A model generated the notes under the pieces. The model saw only the letters and a list, made by a program, of their open reading frames with translations, was not told where the DNA came from and made no database searches. A stretch of 34,021 nucleotides of DNA. Origin: a virus. Location: positions 1 through 34,021 of IMG/VR virus record IMGVR_UViG_3300025266_000025. The stretch is one strand, 5' to 3'. Positions 25,167 to 30,935 of the stretch are shown piece by piece. Position numbers and translations under genes: made by a program. Numbering within the stretch: position 1 is the stretch's first letter; each line of letters starts with the position of its first letter.

Positions 25167-25195
25167 AAAATATACTAGTCACTGCGGGTCGTCAA
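25167..25195 (-). promoter_or_regulatory. Internal sigma70-type promoter
   Basis: Read leftwards: TTGACG (plus 25190-25195), a 17-base spacer, then TATTTT (plus 25167-25172), 31 bases before the start of the 67-residue gene. It stands in one of the few real gaps of the leftward block (25137-25273), which otherwise holds no convincing gene. It would re-initiate transcription for the distal early and replication genes. Confidence 0.5.
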
Positions 25196-25273
25196 CAATT
25201 ATTTTCTTGCTCACAATCCTAAACACCGCCCTCCTTCAGTTAAAATTAAATGACCGTTGCCTCTCGTGCCTCG

Positions 25274-25510
25274 TTACTTACCTCCTCCGAATAGTTTCTT
25301 AAGTATCTTGCTAGACTCACGGAACGCCTCGATCTGTGGCAGGAATAGCGCCGGGTTTTTATTAACGTGCCCCTGTATTAACTCTAGCTCCCTACCGTGT
25401 GTCTCGTTGTTAACGAAGGCGTATAGCTTATCTAGTAGACGGTTACTTACCCCTCGACTCAAAACCAGTCGCTCTTCTTCTAGTCGCACCTTAATATCTC
25501 TCTGGTTCAT
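25274..25510 (-). CDS. Hypothetical helical 78-residue protein
   Basis: Charged and helical (VRLEEERLVLSRGVSNRLLDKL), ending in KILKKLFGGGK. The start overlaps the stop of the upstream gene (ATGA), so translation is coupled. The Gly-rich basic tail may be flexible. No motif allows a functional call. Confidence 0.55.
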   Translation of the reverse strand: MNQRDIKVRLEEERLVLSRGVSNRLLDKLYAFVNNETHGRELELIQGHVNKNPALFLPQIEAFRESSKILKKLFGGGK

Positions 25511-25752
25511 ATCGTTTCCGCCTTGGTTTCAAAGGTATAGCCCAGATTCTTGGCTATTGCGACGGTGCCTGCAGTGAGTGTTTCGTTACCCGCCAGCCGA
25601 GCGATGAGCCGGCTCTTGTTGCAGGCAGGGTAGACCAAAGCGTTACCGTATACCTGTTTCTTCTCAACAATTAGTCGCATAGTATTCTCCTTATTAGTTG
25701 TGGGAAATCCTGCCTTAGTGCTGTTATAAATCATCGTTGCTATATCACTCAT
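25507..25752 (-). CDS. Conserved small phage protein with in-frame leader start
   Basis: The likely core is the 57-residue product from ATG 25680 (MRLIVEKKQVYGNALVYPACNKSRLIARLAG...), a layout I recall from small phage proteins of about this length that begin in this way. GGAGAATACT stands directly before that ATG. An upstream in-frame ATG at 25752 with AAGGAG would add 24 residues (MSDIATMIYNSTKAGF...). The upstream ATG follows the previous stop as TAACATG. Both forms may be made. The function is unknown. Confidence 0.6.
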   Translation of the reverse strand: MSDIATMIYNSTKAGFPTTNKENTMRLIVEKKQVYGNALVYPACNKSRLIARLAGNETLTAGTVAIAKNLGYTFETKAETI

Positions 25753-25753
25753 G

Positions 25754-26200
25754 TTACTTCTCCTTGTTATCATTTAAGATATGTATTTCAGTGTCCGGCC
25801 TAATCCTTAGTTCTGGATCCCACATGTCCTCCTCTCGCTCGTCATTAAAGTCTAACTCAATATCAAAAGATAATAGGTCACAGTCCCCCTCGGATTTCCC
25901 TAGCCATCGATCAACTAAATCATAGCAGTCCTCATCTACACCCCGAAAGCCTGTAGCCCTATTAACATTATCATCTAGCGTGACAATCCCATGATCTATA
26001 AAGAACGGTATATCTAAATCCGATATGCGTTGGGGATCAAAAGCATCGTCAGTCCATACCGCCCAACAATTTAATGTTATCCCATCAGGCGGTGAGGTTA
26101 GCTTACTAGTATGTTCCCGCACCAATTTCTGCACCTCGCTCTGTACACTTTCTCCATCATTAATATCTACTACAATATCTACTACTATGTCGTTACTCAT
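25754..26200 (-). CDS. Hypothetical acidic 148-residue protein
   Basis: The start is set at ATG 26200 (MSNDIVVDIVV), 6 bases after GGAGG; a TTG two codons upstream would lack proper spacing. It is very rich in Asp and Glu, with almost no basic clusters (CDLLSFDIELDFNDEREEDMWDPE). This could be a DNA-mimic-like or simply an acidic accessory protein; no family recognised. It overlaps the upstream gene by 8 bases (ATGAGTAA). Confidence 0.55.
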   Translation of the reverse strand: MSNDIVVDIVVDINDGESVQSEVQKLVREHTSKLTSPPDGITLNCWAVWTDDAFDPQRISDLDIPFFIDHGIVTLDDNVNRATGFRGVDEDCYDLVDRWLGKSEGDCDLLSFDIELDFNDEREEDMWDPELRIRPDTEIHILNDNKEK

Positions 26201-26405
26201 CTTCAACCTCCGTCACTTGAAACCTTTTAGATTCGCCAGTCGTGTCGGTCTCCCTTGTTCCGTCCGGCATGGTAATAACAGGATATATAGTAAGCATAAG
26301 CCCACCGTTGGAATCATCAATATAAAAATTTAGATCGACTAAATCCCCATTTTCTGTTTCTATTTCAGCCCAACTATCATAGGGCCATTCAAAGACTTTA
26401 CTCAT
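26193..26405 (-). CDS. Hypothetical acidic 70-residue protein
   Basis: Start at ATG 26405 (MSKVFEWPYDSWAEI), with AAGGAG upstream; a GTG two codons earlier is too close to the site. It is predicted beta-rich (LVDLNFYIDDSNGGLMLTIYPVI) with an acidic end. It overlaps both neighbours by 8 bases as ATGAGTAA, so three consecutive genes share the same junction style. Unknown function. Confidence 0.55.
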   Translation of the reverse strand: MSKVFEWPYDSWAEIETENGDLVDLNFYIDDSNGGLMLTIYPVITMPDGTRETDTTGESKRFQVTEVEDE

Positions 26406-26568
26406 CTTCACTCTCCTTTAAAAATTCTCTGCGGACAATGCTGTCCTCTAGATAGATAGTTTGTTTCGTATCCGTGTTCCCACAGTGGGGGCATTTCTCA
26501 ATTGTGTTGTCAGGATTTTCTGCATACAAATCTTCACATTTTAAACAACAAATTACTTGCTTATCCAT
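26398..26568 (-). CDS. 56-residue zinc-ribbon protein
   Basis: ATG at 26568 follows AAGGAG by 7 bases and opens 56 codons. Two knuckles, CCLKC (Cys8 and Cys11) and CPHC (26-29) followed by GN, form a rubredoxin/zinc-ribbon pair. The helical acidic tail ends KESEDE. It overlaps the next gene by 8 bases (ATGAGTAA). Zinc ribbons of this size often bind nucleic acid or RNA polymerase, so a transcription-modulating early protein is a reasonable but untested idea. Confidence 0.7.
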   Translation of the reverse strand: MDKQVICCLKCEDLYAENPDNTIEKCPHCGNTDTKQTIYLEDSIVRREFLKESEDE

Positions 26569-26593
26569 ATCATTCTCCTTGGTTTTTCTTTGG

Positions 26594-27355
26594 TTATGCT
26601 ACTTGTAGCGTTGGTATTAGTGATGCGGTCTTAAACTTCTTTGCATTTGTCCCATGTATTGTTACAACAATAGAGGGTGCCTCCGATACCCTCGATTCTT
26701 TCTTGCCGGTGTTACATAGCCCACAGTCTATACATTGAACACCGCCAGACTCGAAGGCGCAGGGTATCTCATTGGGGTATAGATTGTCGTTGGGGTTGGC
26801 TACCCTGAACGTGCGGTAGTTCATGTCGTGATACTTCTTAGCTTGCTTGGGGCTGTCTGCCGACACCATGCAGAGCGTAGCTATCCTTGGATCAAAGTTC
26901 TTATGCTCTACTTGATGCGTATATCCCGTGGTACTCATAGATAGCTTGGCGATAGGCTCAAGACATTCGAAAGGGACGCAGGCAGGATCTCCATAAGCAC
27001 CGAACCTTGTCTTTCTCCACCGCAATAACTCACCATGAATCTCTGGATCGAATACAGGGTACAGTCCTCTCTTATATGACTTGTAGACTTGAAGGGGGGC
27101 TTGTCCTAGATTGACGTAGCATGATCCCTTCTTACCCTTATGTCTTCTATGAAGACAATTGCCACAGACAGACTCATCAAGCCCTTCTTTTTCTGCTGTT
27201 ACAGGGTCTACATCGGATCGCATAAACCATACCTGAGTCATGTTACCTGTCTTCATATTGCCAGACTCGAAGGTTAGTATAGCTACTACTTCTTTGCCAT
27301 CTATCCTACTTTTTCCTAGGTATATGATGACACCTTTAGGTGCTTTCTTTTTCAT
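26594..27355 (-). CDS. Conserved phage protein with Cys clusters
   Basis: 253 residues. The pattern GNMTQVWFMRSDVDPVTA, then CGNCLHRRHKGKKGSCYVNLGQAPLQVYKSYKRGLYP, and a C-terminal CIDCGLC motif is one I know from uncharacterised phage and plasmid proteins. There are two possible metal sites: CGNC plus the later SCYV, and CIDCGLC near residues 216-222. The latter resembles an iron-sulfur or zinc ligand set. The enzyme activity is unknown. GAGGAG lies before the start, and a hairpin cassette separates it from the gene upstream. Confidence 0.6.
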   Translation of the reverse strand: MKKKAPKGVIIYLGKSRIDGKEVVAILTFESGNMKTGNMTQVWFMRSDVDPVTAEKEGLDESVCGNCLHRRHKGKKGSCYVNLGQAPLQVYKSYKRGLYPVFDPEIHGELLRWRKTRFGAYGDPACVPFECLEPIAKLSMSTTGYTHQVEHKNFDPRIATLCMVSADSPKQAKKYHDMNYRTFRVANPNDNLYPNEIPCAFESGGVQCIDCGLCNTGKKESRVSEAPSIVVTIHGTNAKKFKTASLIPTLQVA

Positions 27356-27379
27356 ATTGTTTCTCCTCGGTTTAAAGTT

Positions 27380-27395
27380 GCCCCCTTGAGGGGGC
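27380..27395 (-). repeat. Intergenic hairpin cassette, copy 2
   Basis: Identical 16-base hairpin to copy 1, here starting directly after the TAA of the 84-residue gene and 24 bases before the next ATG (27355). It is part of a longer imperfect repeat, 27358-27420 against 27653-27715, in which the last 22 bases are identical. Confidence 0.85.
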
Positions 27396-27650
27396 TTAGG
27401 TTGGTGTTATGCCGCTTGTTGCTCCCGTTTTTATGGCTACCTCCTCTTTAAGAATATCGAACTCAATAAAACTTATATCGGTGCTACATCGGCCGAGCTT
27501 TTCAATAACCCTCTTACTCATAGAGCCGTGATGCTTGCGAAACTCCGGCGCGGTTGCCGCTAGACCTAGCGCATTGTTTATAGCTACCTTGGCTATTACT
27601 AGCTGTTCTCGTTGGACTCGTAGAGCCTCTAATTTTTCTATCGTAGTCAT
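27396..27650 (-). CDS. Hypothetical helical 84-residue protein
   Basis: Helical, with Leu/Ile/Arg/Glu heptads (IEKLEALRVQREQLVIAKVAINNAL) and a basic centre. GAGGAGTACAACATG is the start region. The last residues SGITPT are encoded by a stretch that also occurs downstream of the ArdC-like gene, where it is read in another frame and gives the stop. The 3' end may therefore have been replaced when the repeat cassette was copied. Unknown function. Confidence 0.55.
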   Translation of the reverse strand: MTTIEKLEALRVQREQLVIAKVAINNALGLAATAPEFRKHHGSMSKRVIEKLGRCSTDISFIEFDILKEEVAIKTGATSGITPT

Positions 27651-27674
27651 GTTGTACTCCTCAGTTTTAAAGTA

Positions 27675-27690
27675 GCCCCCTTGAGGGGGC
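27675..27690 (-). repeat. Intergenic hairpin cassette, copy 3
   Basis: The same GCCCCC-TCAA-GGGGGC hairpin, placed between the ArdC-like gene and the 84-residue gene, followed leftwards by TACTTTAAAAC and GAGGAG. Upstream flank ACACCAACCAAC is shared with the other copies. Confidence 0.85.
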
Positions 27691-27701
27691 GTTGGTTGGT
27701 G

Positions 27702-28661
27702 TTATGCCGCTTGTTTCTCTTCTTGTTTGTACTCAACTCCTAGTACAAAGTCGCTTGCTTTCTGTGCTAACCCGAAGGCTTTGACTATCACTTTCTTATC
27801 CTTCTTGAGCACTTCCACCCAGTGATTCAGGTATTGAGCATTGGATGGGCTTGGCTCTGGTTTAACATCGAGCATACTACATAAGAATACAGATCCTATC
27901 TCTGCTACCAGTTCCTCAAAGGCATAGGCTCCATCTCCGAATCTTCCTGAGAAGTCCCTTGCTAGTCTGTCCTTATGTCCTGTCCAATGAGTTAACTCAT
28001 GGAGTAGGGTGCCGTAGTATGCTTCCTCGGCAGTATCATAGTTAGTGTCTACGAAGGACTCTTTCTTTGGCATCTTGATCCTATCAAACGTCGGCATGAA
28101 GCAGGCTGTATCTCCTCTATGTACTATCGAGGCTCCCGTTGATTTCACTGCTTGCTCTGCAAGGATGTTGCAGAATACATCTGGCTTGGTGTTATCCTCT
28201 TCCAGTGTCTTACCTTCATACCCTTCCACTTGGTCAGCGTTAAAGACATAGTGATACTTAAGATTAGGTATTATCTTCTCTATCTCTTCTCCCTGCTTAT
28301 CTTCAGTCTTTATCTTGATCATATTGAAGTAGGTTATCAGCGTTCCCTTCTCTCCTTTCTTTATCTGATAGCCTCCGGCTTCTGCTTGGTTGTAAGTCAT
28401 AAATTCCCCTGAAGTCCAACCTTTTACATGGATCATATGACTCAGCAAGAATATATTAAGCCCCCTATAAGAGCGGCTTGTTATAGCGTTCCGAAGTGTC
28501 CCTCCCTTCGCTGTATTTTTCCATGGTTTGCACCAATCGGTGCCGTGTTGTTCCATCGATTCAACTATCTTGTCAGTGATCAGTTGGTATACATCAACCT
28601 TTACTTTCTTCTTAAAGTTTTTCATAGTCTTATTACCTGTAGTTTTAGTTGTGTTTTTCAT
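27702..28661 (-). CDS. ardC: ArdC-type antirestriction protein
   Basis: 319 residues. The N-terminal domain (about 20-145: DVYQLITDKIVESMEQHGTDWCKPWKN...SYRGLNIFLL...WTSGEFMTYNQAEAGGYQIKKGEKGT) is the ArdC/TraC-like ssDNA-binding domain. The C-terminal zincin domain has HELTHWTGH at 221-229 and a downstream AFEELVAEIG helix with Glu254 as probable third ligand. ArdC proteins carried by plasmids and phages protect incoming DNA against restriction. The position near the promoter of the early block fits this. A second in-frame ATG (28625, MKNFKKKV) repeats the first residues MKN. It is a full-length member with motifs intact. Confidence 0.85.
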   Translation of the reverse strand: MKNTTKTTGNKTMKNFKKKVKVDVYQLITDKIVESMEQHGTDWCKPWKNTAKGGTLRNAITSRSYRGLNIFLLSHMIHVKGWTSGEFMTYNQAEAGGYQIKKGEKGTLITYFNMIKIKTEDKQGEEIEKIIPNLKYHYVFNADQVEGYEGKTLEEDNTKPDVFCNILAEQAVKSTGASIVHRGDTACFMPTFDRIKMPKKESFVDTNYDTAEEAYYGTLLHELTHWTGHKDRLARDFSGRFGDGAYAFEELVAEIGSVFLCSMLDVKPEPSPSNAQYLNHWVEVLKKDKKVIVKAFGLAQKASDFVLGVEYKQEEKQAA

Positions 28662-28684
28662 ATCGTACTCCTTGGTTTAAAGTA

Positions 28685-28700
28685 GCCCCCTTGAGGGGGC
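28685..28700 (-). repeat. Intergenic hairpin cassette, copy 4
   Basis: The same 16-base hairpin between the 165-residue gene and the ArdC-like gene. Leftwards it continues TACTTTAAACC, AAGGAG, TACGAT, ATG, the closest match to the leader of copy 1. Confidence 0.85.
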
Positions 28701-28714
28701 TTTGGTTGGTTGGG

Positions 28715-29212
28715 TTATACCCATTTACGAGCGGTCTGTAGTTGGCTGTCCCAATGGGGTTTGAAGGTAGCCTTCACCCTCTCTCCGAAGTATTCTTCGG
28801 CTTCGACTAGCATCTCAAGGCGATTGTTTGCAGTCAGCATGTAGTAACCTCCGTTACTAGCGGCGAAGGCTTCGTTGTCTTCAGCGTATGTGTTCCCGCC
28901 GTTGTCATTTTCATTGCCTCCATCTCTAGAGATGTTCCAGACTACATACTCGCCATAATCTCCCTTACTTATGTAACAGAGGGCGACTCCAATTGTCCAA
29001 TTGGGACAGTATGTCGTTGGCTCTACTTGGGTAAATACCTTAAGTATTTCAGCGCCCCGATTGTATCGGATGTCGAAACCAAAGTTTCTTAGGTTTTTCT
29101 CCGTCTGATAGCTTACTAACTCCATAATATTCTCCTTGGTGTTGTCGATGGTGTTGTTTAAATCTTCCATAAATTGCTCCGTAGTTTTATTAGTGAATGT
29201 TGAATCTTCCAT
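28715..29212 (-). CDS. Hypothetical protein with three nested in-frame starts
   Basis: 165 residues from ATG 29212. In-frame ATGs at 29170 and 29125 each have GGAG exactly 6 bases upstream, and the first and third sites are identical (GGAGAATATTATGGA). The 5' codons give a repetitive, Asn/Thr-rich front (MED...MEDLNNT...MELVS). The folded part begins about residue 30 (YQTEKNLRNFGFDIRYN) and includes GDYGEYVVWNISRDGGN...GGYYM and a late FGERVKATF. I cannot name the family. It is the first gene after the regulatory gap at 29213-29560. Confidence 0.6.
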   Translation of the reverse strand: MEDSTFTNKTTEQFMEDLNNTIDNTKENIMELVSYQTEKNLRNFGFDIRYNRGAEILKVFTQVEPTTYCPNWTIGVALCYISKGDYGEYVVWNISRDGGNENDNGGNTYAEDNEAFAASNGGYYMLTANNRLEMLVEAEEYFGERVKATFKPHWDSQLQTARKWV

Positions 29213-29560
29213 AATATTCTCCTTTAGTTTACTAATAATCCCCTGTTCCAGTTCCTATCTGTAAAGTTAGAATTAAGAACAGAATTTGGGGAATGAAAAA
29301 CCGCTGAAAGCCCTAAGTTTGCTAGGGTCTATATATATATATAATATTTTATTAATTGTTCTATTGTTCTTCTCTTTTTTAAGGACAATACCTTTTGCCA
29401 ACACCGCGCTAAAGGCTTAAGTCTTTAGTTAAGATATAAAAACCCTAGTGTCCTATGAAAAAGGTTGGAACAATAGAACAATCCTTATATATCAAGGTAC
29501 TTACGTTCAAAAATCAGGAACAAAGTTCCCTAGGTTTTTGAGAACAATTGATTTTGTAGG
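29213..29560. promoter_or_regulatory. Palindrome-rich regulatory gap
   Basis: No gene is seen here. The gap holds CCCTA...TAGGG (about 29310-29328), a TA-rich run at 29329-29351, and a 15-base inverted repeat ATTGTTCTATTGTTC (29355-29369) against its complement (29468-29482). It also has a near-perfect 20-base palindrome CTAAAG..CTTTAG (29409-29428) and GGAACAAAGTTCC (29517-29529). Extra GAACAAT copies occur near 29542. The design suggests a repressor/activator operator region or a replication origin feeding leftward genes. I found no strong sigma70 pair. Confidence 0.5.
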
Positions 29561-29607
29561 AAAAACCTCCGGTTTCATCTGTCTGTCTGCTTTAGCAGAT
29601 CCGGAGG
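29561..29607 (-). terminator. Rho-independent terminator after the acidic protein gene
   Basis: Read leftwards: CCTCCGG (plus 29601-29607) pairs with CCGGAGG (plus 29566-29572), enclosing a second small hairpin TCTGC-TAAA-GCAGA. TTTTT follows directly (plus 29561-29565). It lies 25 bases past the stop of the 89-residue gene, so that gene forms its own short transcript, or the terminator attenuates the long early operon. Confidence 0.65.
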
Positions 29608-29624
29608 CTGTCCTATCGAATAAC

Positions 29625-29642
29625 CTGAAGCTCAAGCTTCAG
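29625..29642. repeat. Palindrome over the stop codon of the acidic gene
   Basis: CTGAAGCT and AGCTTCAG, separated by CA, cover the TGA of the 89-residue gene. Similar palindromic blocks (GAAGCC-TTC-GGCTTC) occur twice inside that gene. Confidence 0.7.
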
Positions 29643-29901
29643 CCTCAAGTCTTAGTTCTTGCTCTGCAAGAAGCTCATCGGACTCTTCTTCTTCGAAGAA
29701 GCCTTCGGCTTCCAGTTGCATCTCAAGATCTTCCAGATCTTGGTTATCCTTGAGTTCGATCTGCCGAGTGACATCCTGCTCTGCAGGATCCTTGGTGGAT
29801 TCTAGTTCATCGAAGAAGCCTTCGGCTTCTAACTGCAACTCGAGATCTTTCAGATCTCTTGTGTCTAAATCATCCGAACAACTTATATTTAAATTTGACA
29901 T
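29632..29901 (-). CDS. Highly acidic protein with internal duplication
   Basis: 89 residues with 32 Asp/Glu against 6 Lys/Arg. Two copies of the module DL(K/E)DLE(L/M)QLEAEGFF(D/E)E fill it, the second encoded by 29694-29740 and the first by 29811-29857; a third partial LRLEAEA ends it. It is the first gene of the leftward block, with a strong promoter and AGGAG ribosome site, so it is probably made first on infection. A DNA-mimic inhibitor (as T7 Ocr acts) is a plausible role from charge and timing only. No family recognised. Confidence 0.6.
   Translation of the reverse strand: MSNLNISCSDDLDTRDLKDLELQLEAEGFFDELESTKDPAEQDVTRQIELKDNQDLEDLEMQLEAEGFFEEEESDELLAEQELRLEAEA
29694..29857 (-). repeat. 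47-base duplicated module in the acidic gene
   Basis: Segments 29694-29740 and 29811-29857 are direct copies with a handful of changes; both begin with CGAAGAAGCCTTCGGCTTC. The duplication is in frame and doubles the acidic protein module. Each copy also contains a perfect hairpin GAAGCC-TTC-GGCTTC. Confidence 0.85.
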
Positions 29902-29972
29902 GGTAGTACTCCTAAGTATTTGATTTATATATATTTAATTTAATATCTACTCGCTGATGCTTTCGATGTCTA

Positions 29973-30002
29973 AATATTCTCAGCTTTTTCTTAATTTGTC
30001 AA
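29973..30002 (-). promoter_or_regulatory. Early leftward sigma70-type promoter
   Basis: Read leftwards: a perfect TTGACA (plus 29997-30002), an 18-base spacer and AATATT (plus 29973-29978), about 70 bases upstream of the acidic gene start. It is the best candidate for the main early promoter. Confidence 0.55.
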
Positions 30003-30243
30003 GTTCGAGGCGTGGCGCGGGTTTCAGAGCGATTGAATTTGGGTTTTTAGAGCAAAAACGGTCATTTGGGCACCCGACCTAGGGGCAACCGCCCCAAATT
30101 TTTCATACGCGCCCACGCGCCCCTTACATTGTAATCCGCTCAAATAATCCCAAATAATTTGTAAACCCGCGATTTTACTTCCGTTTCTACTACTACCCCC
30201 CTAAGTTTACAAAAGGCAATCTAAAAAAATATTTCGCAAAAAT

Positions 30244-30272
30244 TTGTCAAATCCACGTAGCCTAGGTATACT
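30244..30272 (+). promoter_or_regulatory. Rightward promoter of the packaging/virion operon
   Basis: TTGTCA (30244-30249), a 17-base spacer and TATACT (30267-30272); five of six matches in each box. Transcription would begin near 30279, about 36 bases before the terminase small subunit start. Confidence 0.65.
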
Positions 30273-30314
30273 CGGATTCCTAAGCTGCAAATAACCCAGG
30301 TGTAACAGCGACAC

Positions 30315-30935
30315 ATGTCAAAACTTGATAGAGAACCAACGTCAGCCGAGCTAGATGAACTAGAAGAGGGAGCAACCGTATCTGCGGCCATCATTCCTAA
30401 CATAGACGACGACGTGCCCATTCCTAAAAACGCTAGGTCAGCTCTGCCTGATATGTCCCCCCAGGACGAACTATCGATGCGAGCGCAGACAATTAAACTA
30501 GTAAGCGATCTGGCAGAAGAAATAATAGAACCCACAACAGAAGACATAGAACAAGCAGAGAGTTTGGCAAAAGAAATTATGGGAAACCCTGAGTTGAAGC
30601 CTGAGTTCGGTAGCTACCCGAACGAGACTATTGCCTATCTAGCAGGATTAGTATCACAGACGAGCCATATGGTAGCTAAAGACCTGGCCGACATTAAACT
30701 CTCAGTTCTTAATGGACTACTTCAAGAAGCCTCGATGGCAAAAACCTCAAGAGAACGCATATCTGCCTGGAGCAAGATAGGTGAGATCGATGGTGTCGAT
30801 GCCTTTAAAAAGAAAACAGAGATTACTCACATAACAAAATCTGGTGACGAGCTAGAGAAAGAAATAATGGCAACAATAAACTCACTTAAGAGTAAAGTAA
30901 TTGAGGGTGAGCACAGGATAGTTAAAGATGATTAG
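30315..30935 (+). CDS. terS: Putative terminase small subunit
   Basis: 206 residues. It is placed immediately before the large terminase, overlapping it by 8 bases (ATGATTAG). The N-terminus is acidic and disordered-looking; residues about 70-165 are helical (LAEEIIEPTTEDIEQAESLAKEIM...MVAKDLADIKLSVLNGLLQEAS). The segment RERISAWSKIGEIDGVDAFKKKTEITHITKSGDELEKE resembles small-terminase proteins of environmental phages. It should recognise phage DNA ends and regulate the packaging motor. Identity rests on position and partial pattern. Confidence 0.65.
   Translation: MSKLDREPTSAELDELEEGATVSAAIIPNIDDDVPIPKNARSALPDMSPQDELSMRAQTIKLVSDLAEEIIEPTTEDIEQAESLAKEIMGNPELKPEFGSYPNETIAYLAGLVSQTSHMVAKDLADIKLSVLNGLLQEASMAKTSRERISAWSKIGEIDGVDAFKKKTEITHITKSGDELEKEIMATINSLKSKVIEGEHRIVKDD

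Larger units (their letters stand above)
29902..30314. other. Divergent intergenic region between early and packaging genes
   Basis: No convincing gene. It contains the leftward promoter (29973-30002) and the rightward promoter (30244-30272). Between them lie a GC-rich inverted region (GCGTGGCGCG near 30014 against CGCGCCCACGC near 30110), a hairpin GGGGC-AACC-GCCCC near 30083 with the outer pair ATTTGGG/CCCAAAT, and a direct repeat CAAATAAT at about 30139-30158. AATTTGTCAA stands at both promoters. A regulatory hub, an origin or a packaging site are all possible. Confidence 0.55.

Noticed and set aside
25179-25226. 15-codon GTG frame with a strong AGGAGG site in the gap before the 67-residue gene
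   Set aside because: The start spacing is only 3 bases, the product is very short, and it overlaps the promoter-like sequence; a decayed gene remnant is possible but unsupported.
28410-28685. Plus-strand frame of 85 codons opposite the start of the ArdC-like gene
   Set aside because: It lies antisense to the conserved ArdC N-terminal domain and has no plausible start signal.
29213-29631. Possible tRNA or structured RNA gene in the palindrome-rich gap
   Set aside because: No cloverleaf arms, T-loop sequence or CCA end could be found; the palindromes fit operators and a terminator better.
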